A stretch of DNA of 64,000 nt, from the NCBI RefSeq assembly GCF_000271485.2, contig NZ_AKVN02000001.1:4346501-4410500 (forward strand), read 5' to 3'. The notes below the pieces were generated by a model that did no database searches, was not told where the DNA came from, and saw nothing but the letters and a program-made list of their open reading frames with translations. The position numbers and the translations under genes were made by a program. The DNA comes from Pelosinus fermentans DSM 17108. Lineage in GTDB: Bacteria; Bacillota; Negativicutes; DSM-13327. How positions within the stretch are numbered: the stretch's first letter is position 1; every line of letters begins with the position of its first letter. This document shows, one piece after another, positions 8,869-16,109 of this stretch.

Positions 8869-9729
8869 ATGACAGGATCGGCTATTGTTCTTATCCTGAC
8901 TGCTGCCTTCGGTCATGCTACCTGGAATTATTTAGCCAAAAAAGCATGTGGTGGTACAGCCTTTATTTGGCTATTCGCTGCTCTTTCCACTTTGCTTTAT
9001 TTCCCGTTAGCTTTATGGATAATCGTCGCACAAAAGCCGATTATAGGATGGCCTCAATTAGGGTTTATGCTAGGCAGCGCCATATTGCACTCTTTATATT
9101 ATATCCTGCTGGACAAAGGCTATCGGATTGGTGATCTTTCGGTCATTTATCCTCTCGCTCGCGGTACGGGCCCTATGCTTTCGACTATTGCAGCCATTGT
9201 AGTTATAGGTGAACATCCTTCCGCAGCAGCGCTTTTCGGAACGGTATTGATTGGATTAGGGATTGTTATAATCACAGGGAATCCCTTTAAGCTGGCGGAA
9301 TCTACCTCCCGCAAACCAATGATATTTGCTATTCTCTGCGGCACTATGATTGCTGGCTATACGCTCTCAGATAAATTGGCAGTCAGCACCTTCCTGATAC
9401 CACCTTTACTTCTTGATTGGTCGGCAAACTTAGGACGAGTATTTCTCTTAACTCCATATGCGTTTAAAAATTGGGATAAAGTAAAAGACCAATGGGTCAG
9501 TCACAAATTGGAAGCTATTAGTGTGGCTATTTTATGCCCATTAGCGTATATTTTGGTTTTAACTGCTATGGTATTCAGTCCTGTAAGTTATATCGCACCA
9601 GCGAGAGAAATCAGCATTCTAATAGGCACTTTAATGGGAGCCAGACTGCTATCAGAAGGAAATATAAAGATTCGTGTCATCGGCGCAAGCGCGATGGTCA
9701 TTGGACTGGGAGCGCTGTCTATAGGATAG
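8869..9729 (+). CDS. DMT-family (EamA) membrane transporter
   Basis: This 286-residue integral membrane protein has about ten hydrophobic helices in two EamA repeats, the pattern of drug/metabolite exporters. The start has AGTGGAGGGA upstream. It is preceded by a duplicate of the LysR promoter region, which makes it a probable LysR target. Transport substrate cannot be deduced; amino acids or related metabolites are common for this family. Confidence 0.85.
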   Translation: MTGSAIVLILTAAFGHATWNYLAKKACGGTAFIWLFAALSTLLYFPLALWIIVAQKPIIGWPQLGFMLGSAILHSLYYILLDKGYRIGDLSVIYPLARGTGPMLSTIAAIVVIGEHPSAAALFGTVLIGLGIVIITGNPFKLAESTSRKPMIFAILCGTMIAGYTLSDKLAVSTFLIPPLLLDWSANLGRVFLLTPYAFKNWDKVKDQWVSHKLEAISVAILCPLAYILVLTAMVFSPVSYIAPAREISILIGTLMGARLLSEGNIKIRVIGASAMVIGLGALSIG

Positions 9730-9845
9730 CTATGCAATAGAACGAGGTTCTTACACTTCGCATGACGCACCATTAACAGAATGGAGGAGCTGATACCGAT
9801 CTTACAGAAAGATGGTAAAATAACGAATGCATAGGAGGAGATAAT

Positions 9846-10250
9846 ATGATAGAAGGCATCAGTCACGTTACTTTTATTGTTAGAGACCTTGAACTTGCAA
9901 CTAAATTTTTCAAACAAATATTTGAAGCAGAAGAAGTTTACTCTAGCGAAGATAATACATTCTCGATATCGAGAGAGAAATTCTTCATGATTGGCGAGCA
10001 ATGGATCGCAATTATGGAAGGAGAGTCCCTCCCTACTCGTACATACAACCACATCGCATTTAAAATATCAGAAGCAGATTTTGAAACATATAAATCACGC
10101 ATTCAACGACTGGGTGTAGATTTTAAACCACCCCGGCCACGCGTAGAAGGTGAAGGAAGGTCATTATATTTTTATGACTTCGACAATCATTTGTTTGAAA
10201 TACATACCGGAACACTTTCTCAGCGGTTAGAAAGATATAAAATGAAGTAA
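9846..10250 (+). CDS. fosX: fosfomycin resistance hydrolase FosX
   Basis: This 134-residue vicinal-oxygen-chelate metalloenzyme closely matches my memory of Listeria FosX, which opens the fosfomycin epoxide with water. Metal ligands His7, His69 and Glu118 and the FosX-specific catalytic Glu44 (SREKFF) are all in place, along with YNHIAF and the YFYDFDNHLFE block near the C-terminus. The ATG has TAGGAGGAGA upstream. It is a short stand-alone gene just outside the mobile region, at the original downstream side of ssrA. It is intact and so is probably functional. Glutathione or bacillithiol transferases FosA/FosB are the alternative, but Glu44 argues for FosX. Confidence 0.92.
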   Translation: MIEGISHVTFIVRDLELATKFFKQIFEAEEVYSSEDNTFSISREKFFMIGEQWIAIMEGESLPTRTYNHIAFKISEADFETYKSRIQRLGVDFKPPRPRVEGEGRSLYFYDFDNHLFEIHTGTLSQRLERYKMK

Positions 10251-10270
10251 CAAAGCGAGTGCGAGCAAAA

Positions 10271-10291
10271 AACCCGCGAAATTCGCGGGTT
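10271..10291 (-). terminator. terminator, outer copy of an ssrA-type terminator
   Basis: AACCCGCGAA/TTCGCGGGTT forms a GC-rich hairpin, followed on the minus strand by TTTTTTGCTC. A near copy is at 11579-11600. With the ssrA-like end at 10313-10325 it appears to be the original terminator of ssrA before elements were inserted. It may also end the HEPN gene transcript and face fosX. Confidence 0.75.
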
Positions 10292-10312
10292 CAATTTATT
10301 TTCGGAATTTAG

Positions 10313-10325
10313 TTGGTAGAAGCGA
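10313..10325 (-). repeat. degenerate outer ssrA attachment-site copy
   Basis: TTGGTAGAAGCGA is a mutated form of TTGGTGGAGGCGA, the start of the complement of the ssrA 3' end. The stretch from here to the terminator at 10271 parallels 11620 to 11579 with matching spacing. I infer the outer end of a small element spanning about 10.3-11.6 kb. Confidence 0.5.
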
Positions 10326-10396
10326 TTCGTAACCAGACAAATCCTATCTTCTCTACCACAATTTGTAAAACGAGTTGATGGTTTCATCAATCTAAA

Positions 10397-10801
10397 TCAG
10401 CCAATCTCAGCCTCTGCGTGTTTACGCAACACTTCAAGCAAATCCCTGGCTTGTGTTAAAAGATCTTCAGCCATTTGCTCATTCATTTCCAGAAAAGCTT
10501 CGTAATCGGCCTTTTGTCTCCATTCAAACAGTCGATTATACACCATACCCACCTCTACAGGCAATGCGCCCGTTTTTACAAAATCTCTATGCAAGCTAGC
10601 CCTAACAGCGGAATGCTTTCCATAGCTTAACTGACGCAACGCAAGAAGTGCACTCATAGCGTAAAACGAAGCATAGTATAGCCTACTGATACAAGCTGAC
10701 CATTGCTGATGATCGAACAACAACGTTGCACTTTCTTCTGCCTCGAGTGACTTGCTCAGCCAGTAACGCGCTAATTCTTTCACATTTCCTTCTAAGGTCA
10801 T
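10397..10801 (-). CDS. HEPN-domain protein (toxin of HEPN-MNT pair)
   Basis: This 134-residue helical protein is of the HEPN/UPF0332 type: YWLSKSLEAEESA, then SRLYYASFYAMSALL, and GKHSAVRASLHRDFVKTG near residue 80, ending in the conserved RQKADYEAF segment. In HEPN-MNT systems the HEPN protein is the RNase-like toxin and the nucleotidyltransferase neutralises it by modifying it. The ATG at 10801 overlaps the stop of the nucleotidyltransferase gene (ATGA), so the longer frame up to 10867 is not used. The classical R-x4-6-H RNase motif is not obvious, so toxicity is an inference from context. Confidence 0.8.
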   Translation of the reverse strand: MTLEGNVKELARYWLSKSLEAEESATLLFDHQQWSACISRLYYASFYAMSALLALRQLSYGKHSAVRASLHRDFVKTGALPVEVGMVYNRLFEWRQKADYEAFLEMNEQMAEDLLTQARDLLEVLRKHAEAEIG

Positions 10802-11139
10802 ACGGCAATTCCCTCTCTTGCGATTGCCTGATGAAGTGGCAGCAACGACCAAACGGGAGATTCCCATTTTTCCTTTGGAACAACCACTACGCTAATGTTG
10901 GTATCATACTTCATGTTAACAAAGAAAGCTATATCAAATATAGAAGTTTCCTCTAAATAGGAAATTGATTTTTCTGTAAGAATTAGTACATCCAGATCAG
11001 ACTCTTCTGTTGCCTCGCCACGAGCTACCGAGCCAAAAACAACGACCTGTTCAACTGCCGTTTTCTCTTTTACACGTTTCTTTAGCTCAGCCAATGCAAG
11101 ATGCTCATTGTCCTTAGCTTTCAGTAAATCCATAGCCAC
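10798..11139 (-). CDS. MNT-type nucleotidyltransferase (antitoxin)
   Basis: This 113-residue minimal nucleotidyltransferase carries the pol-beta motif GSVARGEATEESDLDVLIL, that is GS-x(n)-DxD, near residues 32-50. It precedes the HEPN gene with an ATGA overlap, a standard toxin-antitoxin pair in which it would add AMP to the HEPN toxin. GGGAGGT at 11148-11154 is eight bases from a GTG at 11139, the best-spaced start; ATG 11133 is the alternative. The pair lies between two ssrA-like sequences and may be the payload of a small mobile segment. Confidence 0.85.
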   Translation of the reverse strand: MAMDLLKAKDNEHLALAELKKRVKEKTAVEQVVVFGSVARGEATEESDLDVLILTEKSISYLEETSIFDIAFFVNMKYDTNISVVVVPKEKWESPVWSLLPLHQAIAREGIAV

Positions 11140-11578
11140 TACACACACCTCCCGCTCTAACGTAATTGAATGGTTAACACTCTTTCATTTATATCTATTA
11201 TAACAAAATTCACTACTTTATCATACATTTTAGGAAATCCATTCTTCCTAAAATCATCTATTATAATGAAGATACTTTACTTTCATTGCATTTTTTTGCT
11301 TCATTTTCTTTAAATTGACTATCAAGATAGTCTTTAAAACATTTTTACAAAATATGCAAAAATGTTTTGGTATTTCTTATTCAATCAACTAGAAATACTA
11401 TAAACAAAGATTTTTCTTTTTAGTATTTTAATTAGGTATCTCAAAATAACGAAAGTCAGATCCGAATAATTCGGTTCCATTAAGTCTTTCGAGCTCTAGT
11501 TTGAGATAACTGCTTACTATTAAATGTTCATAAAAATATTTGATACCTATCATTATCTGAACCAAAAGAATAGCAAAA
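11140..11578. other. AT-rich intergenic stretch with no credible gene
   Basis: Between the nucleotidyltransferase start and the ssrA-type terminator the sequence is very AT-rich. It contains one short palindrome, GACTATC-AA-GATAGTC at 11317-11332, and no open frame with a ribosome binding site. The 74-codon minus frame crossing it runs through the terminator and attachment site and is spurious. Confidence 0.6.
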
Positions 11579-11600
11579 AACCCGCAAGAATTCGCGGGTT
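11579..11600 (-). terminator. ssrA-type terminator, inner copy
   Basis: AACCCGC-AGAATTC-GCGGGTT is followed on the minus strand by TTTTTTGC. It lies 20 bases beyond a CCTCCACCA-like end at 11620-11631, the spacing expected for the terminator of an intact ssrA. It was presumably separated from the gene body when the 31-kb element inserted. Confidence 0.75.
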
Positions 11601-11619
11601 TAATTATTTTTCCAAATTT

Positions 11620-11631
11620 TGGTGGAGGCGA
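11620..11631 (-). repeat. attL-like core of the 31-kb element (ssrA 3' end)
   Basis: TGGTGGAGGCGA is identical to 42842-42853, the 3' terminal 12 bases of ssrA on the minus strand. The two copies are in direct orientation and bracket about 31 kb of AT-rich mobile genes including a tyrosine integrase. This is the left attachment core; the identity ends at once on the element side. Confidence 0.7.
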
Positions 11632-11662
11632 TCCGCGACCTTGCAAATCCACCCACTTAAAA

Positions 11663-12481
11663 TCAAATTCTAGCTATACATTGACGTATAAATTGAGGGC
11701 ATCCTGATAAATCAAGTTTCGCAAATACTTGTTTCCAATATAATGACTGATGTGTATTAGATGCAGCATTATATTTTTGGATAAGGTAAATAAATTGAGT
11801 ATCAATACCTAATAAATCTTCCATCATATATTTTTGCAAAGACGTTTGCTGCACCTGATCTAACCCACGACGTCTAAACTCTTGAATTTCCTCGATGTCA
11901 GTTGGATAAGATCCTTCACCAGATTGGTACTTACACTCGATACATATTGCAGTTCGCTTCGTAGTATGAATAACTATATCAGGTTTTACGTTGAATGCCC
12001 ATTTGAATTTCGTTGCTTTCAGAAATTCTTCATTATTAGTAATATTATTTTTGTATTTCTTAATACTCCAGTTGCCTGGATTCTGAATATAGTTCGTCGA
12101 TGGTGTAGGGACAGCTCCAAAATGAGTATTGAATTCTAAAACTGAGAGTTCTTCCAATTCCTTTAGATTCTGAGGAGCTAATAAGCTGAGTATAATTCTT
12201 CTCTTAATCTCATTTGAATTTAGATTAAACCAAATATCCCGCAAGTTTGAATACTCAAAATATATTCCTACTTCGTCAACAAGTGTTGGCTTATCATAGT
12301 CAATCATGGATAAAAATTCTGCTAAGTTGTCATTAATTAAGAGCAAGTGATAAAAGATAGCAGCGAGATTTCTTTCCTCTCGGTTGTATTCGCAGTAATC
12401 TTTATGCCAATTTAGTAACTCACTAATACTTCCGCCCTTAGCCTGAGCTATCAATTGACTCTTTAATTTACTACCATCCAT
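11663..12481 (-). CDS. predicted PD-(D/E)XK nuclease, partner of GTPase-like protein
   Basis: This 272-residue protein has no family I can name. Its C-terminal half has FNVKPDIVIHTTKRTAICIE then CKYQSGEG, a classic PD-x(n)-(D/E)xK nuclease core (Asp near 189, Glu-Cys-Lys near 202-204) as in restriction endonucleases. The N-terminal half is helical with no clear motif. ATG 12481 is preferred because GGAGGT lies eight bases upstream; the longer frame lacks one. It follows the 740-aa GTPase-like gene by about 106 bases on the same strand and probably works with it, perhaps in defence. DNA cleavage is inferred from the motif only. Confidence 0.65.
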   Translation of the reverse strand: MDGSKLKSQLIAQAKGGSISELLNWHKDYCEYNREERNLAAIFYHLLLINDNLAEFLSMIDYDKPTLVDEVGIYFEYSNLRDIWFNLNSNEIKRRIILSLLAPQNLKELEELSVLEFNTHFGAVPTPSTNYIQNPGNWSIKKYKNNITNNEEFLKATKFKWAFNVKPDIVIHTTKRTAICIECKYQSGEGSYPTDIEEIQEFRRRGLDQVQQTSLQKYMMEDLLGIDTQFIYLIQKYNAASNTHQSLYWKQVFAKLDLSGCPQFIRQCIARI

Positions 12482-12587
12482 ATGCCTGAACCTCCATATC
12501 AATTCTCTTCCACAGCGAAAATGATTTGCCTTCATATTGCTAGCTCCTGCCAACAGTATTAAGATCTTTCCGTAATTTTCTAATGTA

Positions 12588-14810
12588 TTAATTTATTTCA
12601 TCCTCATCTAGCGTTCCACCTCCAAATTCAGTCCTAACTTCCCGTAAGGCCTCTTCAATATACAGTCTTAGTTCTTCTAGTAAGTCAGCACTTGCGGTTT
12701 CATAACTAATTTTGGGAATCGGAATTGCTTTTTCAGAAATATTACGAATAGTATTAGCTCGTTGATAAGTAGACCCTTTTCCCCGGTAGTTAAAGGCCGC
12801 TACCCAAAGGCCGACATTATCGTCTTTTATTCGCTTGATCGCAATCTTATTAAGTTTTATTGAAATAAGCGCAGAGATCTTACTAATTATTTCCTGCTGA
12901 ACTTCATCTGAAGGAGCTTCACCACTCCATTTCTTTGGACTGGAGATAAATTCATTAATACCCTGTATTAGACAACTGGCTAAATCACTAGCTGGATCTA
13001 AATCGCCATACCTCGTTAGCCCTGTCCATAAAGCAAGACGATTAGATAATGCTTTTATTCTCGCCCAATGTTGTGGCGGGTATTGGGATGGCCTAAGACC
13101 CAACAGACTTTGCCACTTATTCATGAAAACTGATTCTGCCTGTGTTATTACTAAAACAAGCCTCCCAAAGTCGTACAGAGGAAAAGAAAACATTGCCGAC
13201 TTTCCATCATTCATCCCAGTTTTGATACAAACATCCAAGAAATTGATTACTTCACCCTGTAATTCAACCGAGGGAGCTTTCAGTTCATTTGTTTGAGAAA
13301 AGAAGAAGGTTCGCTTCCTAAGATATTCTCGTAACATACGAGTTAGCCTTATATTTATGTTGTAAGTTTCATGTAATGCATCCATAGCTCCGTCCTGGCT
13401 TGCAAATACATGATCACGCCTGTCATCATCATCTAACAAATTAGAACCTTCTACTTGTTCAAATCGTGTGTAAACGACAGATAGTTTAGAATAAAGACCT
13501 CTAATAGCTATATCTTTAATTATTACCTTCGGAATATCTAGCATTGGCTGTGAAGCATTGTCAACCAGGACTATATTATCTACCTCAGAGAACCGATTGG
13601 TTAGTTCTATAGGCAGACTAGTTGTAATGCTTGAATCATGACCAATTCCTTCACCATCAATAAGCACAATCTGTGGAACACCCATTTCACACCACCAACG
13701 AGGCTTAAATGGACCTTCAATACGAATTCCATTTACGACAGGAGCAAGTAATTGGCCGAACCTCCTCCCATCATTTCCAGCGAACAACCGCATATACCCC
13801 ATGAGCATATTTTTTTCAGGCGTCTCAAATGTCCACTTAATCGGCCAACCTGTAGTATCTCGTTGTATTTGTCCTCCCCCAATCCCTTCAAAACGAGAGT
13901 AAATTTTTTTCATTATGTAGTCAACTAGATCGTTTAAAATTTCAGTATCTTCCCTAATCCAGTCTGAATATAACTGGTCAATAGCTTCATCTATATTTTC
14001 AGAGTTTGGTGTAAAAGCTTCTTTTGCATCTTCGGCTAATTGTCCGATCTGGCTTAACAAGTAATCTAAATCCCTCATCAATTCGGCAGAATCAGGAATT
14101 TCTTCATCTATCCTTCCCATCTGCCCACCCCTCTTATCTGGCACTTTATACTGACCAAAGAGATATGTTAGACGAAAACGTTGTTCCGGATGGATAAGCA
14201 AATTTTTCATTATACTTTTTCCATCTTCACCTACGACTGCTCGCTTAAATGCCTCCCATAAGCATTCTTCAACAAGGTTTCTAACCCTTCCACGCGGAAT
14301 AAAAGTAACAACTGCCCTCCAATTAGAGCTATCCCGGAATACAAACTCAGAATTACATGTCGTGGTACGTCCAGCAGAAATCGCCGGAAAACTCGTTTCA
14401 TCTGGATCTGTTCCGATTAGTTGGCGGATTACCGTAGTTTTTCCTGCCCCCGTTGTTCCAAGAAGCATGATTCTGCTATAGCCACTATCTTGGTTCGGCA
14501 AGCTTATATAGTCATCCCTAACTTTCCAAGGGTCAGAGCAAGATTCATCATCAACCTGATCAAAAAATATACCGTTAGTCTTTTCGGTAAACTTTTCTTT
14601 AACCAGTGTCTTACTGGCTAATGTCCATAGGTTTTCATCGGCCAATATCTGGTTGACCTCGTCAACAATTTTTTGAGCTTCTTCTCGATCAATGCCTAAA
14701 CCTCGCCTTACTTTTTTCCCAATATTACCTTGACGATCCCTTAATAGCGGATGTCGAAATTCAACAACCCAACTATTCGCCCCACCCTTCGCTAGACGTG
14801 CACTATACAT
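12588..14810 (-). CDS. large GTPase-like P-loop protein with N-terminal arm-type DNA-binding-like region
   Basis: This 740-residue protein has two visible parts. Residues 1-60 (SARLAKGGANSWVVEFRHPL, then GKKVRRGLGIDREEAQKIVD) look like the AP2/arm-type DNA-binding domain at the N-terminus of tyrosine integrases. From about residue 112 comes a P-loop domain: GTTGAGKTT (118-126), a Thr-rich switch (AGRTTT, 147-152), IDGEGIG (G3-like, 384-390) and VVYTRFEQ (G4-like, 445-452), an order typical of dynamin or septin-like GTPases. Nucleotide type is unproven. An AGGAGG site precedes the ATG. It is upstream of the nuclease gene and behind a symmetrical operator, so it may bind its own promoter. I do not know the family name. 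Confidence 0.6.
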   Translation of the reverse strand: MYSARLAKGGANSWVVEFRHPLLRDRQGNIGKKVRRGLGIDREEAQKIVDEVNQILADENLWTLASKTLVKEKFTEKTNGIFFDQVDDESCSDPWKVRDDYISLPNQDSGYSRIMLLGTTGAGKTTVIRQLIGTDPDETSFPAISAGRTTTCNSEFVFRDSSNWRAVVTFIPRGRVRNLVEECLWEAFKRAVVGEDGKSIMKNLLIHPEQRFRLTYLFGQYKVPDKRGGQMGRIDEEIPDSAELMRDLDYLLSQIGQLAEDAKEAFTPNSENIDEAIDQLYSDWIREDTEILNDLVDYIMKKIYSRFEGIGGGQIQRDTTGWPIKWTFETPEKNMLMGYMRLFAGNDGRRFGQLLAPVVNGIRIEGPFKPRWWCEMGVPQIVLIDGEGIGHDSSITTSLPIELTNRFSEVDNIVLVDNASQPMLDIPKVIIKDIAIRGLYSKLSVVYTRFEQVEGSNLLDDDDRRDHVFASQDGAMDALHETYNINIRLTRMLREYLRKRTFFFSQTNELKAPSVELQGEVINFLDVCIKTGMNDGKSAMFSFPLYDFGRLVLVITQAESVFMNKWQSLLGLRPSQYPPQHWARIKALSNRLALWTGLTRYGDLDPASDLASCLIQGINEFISSPKKWSGEAPSDEVQQEIISKISALISIKLNKIAIKRIKDDNVGLWVAAFNYRGKGSTYQRANTIRNISEKAIPIPKISYETASADLLEELRLYIEEALREVRTEFGGGTLDEDEIN

Positions 14811-14830
14811 CTTTTCTCCTCCTTACAATT

Positions 14831-14880
14831 TTGTTCCATATTGTTCCCGATATTTCCATTATAGGAACAACGCGGAACAA
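14831..14880. promoter_or_regulatory. symmetrical four-box operator (TTGTTCC/GGAACAA)
   Basis: Two TTGTTCC boxes at 14831 and 14841 face two GGAACAA boxes at 14864 and 14874. Each pair has exactly 10-bp spacing, one helical turn, and the whole 50-bp array is palindromic. It sits 21 bases before the GTPase-like start codon, where it would overlap the promoter or leader. It is a strong operator candidate for a dimeric or tetrameric repressor. Confidence 0.75.
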
Positions 14881-14920
14881 TGTCAAGTTTTTTAGGAAAA
14901 TAATTTCAAAAGTAAATACA

Positions 14921-14964
14921 ATTATGCCCTACAGTTCATTTGCTTATGAACTGTAGGGCATAAT
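14921..14964. terminator. 19-bp perfect inverted repeat
   Basis: ATTATGCCCTACAGTTCAT and its exact complement surround a 6-nt loop. Neither side has a long T-run, so this may be a terminator, a cruciform or a recombination or protein-binding site. It separates the GTPase-nuclease unit from the remnant that follows. Confidence 0.45.
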
Positions 14965-15203
14965 CGTATTTCGATATAGTTATTATAAATAAGTTCTATA
15001 ACCCCCGGAAAGCTAAGCATTACAACCTAGTTTACAGCAACATTTGGACAGGAGTTACAAAAACTGATCCGAATCAGCCTAAACCCACCTATCTTATCGA
15101 TATTACATCTTATACTGCATCACTTGCTCGAATTAATCAATTAATGCAGTATAAGATTAATTTAGGTCGCCGTATCACTGGTAACGGGGAACTTTCATTT
15201 TAA
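14964..15203 (+). pseudogene. unidentified C-terminal coding remnant
   Basis: A frame without a start codon reads NKFYNPRKAKHYNLVYSNIW and later YLIDITSYTASLARINQLMQ, and ends GELSF at 15203. The composition is protein-like and unlike the surrounding non-coding AT-rich DNA. It looks like the last 70 or so residues of a lost gene. I do not recognise it. Nothing further is seen in 15204-15428. Confidence 0.35.
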
Positions 15204-15428
15204 ATTCAAACAAGGCTTTGTTCGCTGATTCAAGTTTTTATTAATCTACCTATTTTTTTTGCGGCATACAGTTCCGCCTCGCAATAACTTCTAATCAAGC
15301 AGCCAACAAATTGTCTACATATCTTATAATTCAAGCATACCCTGCTTTTTGTAAATTATACAAAGTCATCCGCACACCCGGAAAATCTCAAAGTAAGCCT
15401 TGTAATCATTAGGACAAGTTAGGATTTT

Positions 15429-15805
15429 TTAATCAATTGCTGCATTTGTCCAATAGTTCCATTTATCAAAGTATTTATTGTATTTATTAAGCATTATAAT
15501 GCTTAATGCTTTTTGCGCAATGTTCAGCGAAGGTTCGCAATTAGGCGAACAGGGTATATGTGATATAAGAGAATAGCCTTCTCTATACCCTTTAGGATTA
15601 ATAATTTTATATCGTCCTTCAAAATGAGTTTTTTTCACAAACAGCGCTTCCCACTCATCAATATACATTTCACCAACAACTGCTATTTTTTGGCAACAAC
15701 ATATTGGATAACCCAACAGATGACCCAATTCAAATTCCTTGAATTATTTAAATCCTCAGGTAAACCTTCAAATTCTTTAACAGGAAATATCATTTCTGTT
15801 TCCAT
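15429..15805 (-). pseudogene. DUF483-like Cys-rich small protein, frameshifted
   Basis: An ATG at 15805 starts METEMIFPVKEFEGLPEDLN, and about 22 codons on, the frame shifts into KEFELGHLLGYPICCCQ, which continues to a stop at 15429. The second part has the pattern LGYP-x-CC and HIPCSPNC expected of DUF483-type proteins, with five or more cysteines. A TAA closes the second frame directly upstream, so it could only start independently at a TTG (15728). I read one gene of about 125 residues with a single indel, next to the RiPP arginase. It could be a sequencing error, a true pseudogene or programmed frameshifting. Confidence 0.5.
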
Positions 15806-16109
15806 AATATTGCACTTTGGATTTTTGAAGTATGTGTCTTCTTAGCACATACTTCAAAACAATATTGTAATGCCCTTATTATAATCCATACTTCTCACAC
15901 CCTAGTGAAGAAGATTCTAGAAAAGGCCACTCAACATTCTTCTATCCAATGCTCCTCTTTTTCTTGAATTAACATATCACCTTTGTCATTTGAGCATTAA
16001 CACTACTATATATAGTATATCTTTTTGTTGAAACGAAGAAACAAATGCATCTTATTTTTATTCTAGGTACTATTTTCTGGATTTTCGGAATGAAATCTCT
16101 TACTCATGG
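15806..16109. other. intergenic stretch with 13-bp hairpin
   Basis: A perfect stem TTTGAAGTATGTG/CACATACTTCAAA lies at 15824-15858, just before the DUF483-like start. Without a T-run its role is unclear; it may mark the end of the RiPP transcript. The remaining sequence is AT-rich and shows no gene. Confidence 0.45.

Noticed and set aside
9781..9834. Short plus-strand frame MEELIPILQKDGKITNA upstream of fosX
   Set aside because: It is protein-like but only 17 codons with no ribosome binding site; possibly a remnant, too short to call.
9588..10052. 154-codon minus-strand frame
   Set aside because: It overlaps the 3' end of the DMT exporter and the start of fosX on the opposite strand, both far better supported.
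11428..11652. 74-codon minus-strand frame across the ssrA-type terminator
   Set aside because: It runs through a terminator and the attachment core and is a known type of spurious call.
10261..11660. Possible tRNA gene from the CCA-like end at 11620
   Set aside because: Only the 3' terminal bases resemble ssrA; no acceptor partner, D arm or anticodon arm is present upstream.
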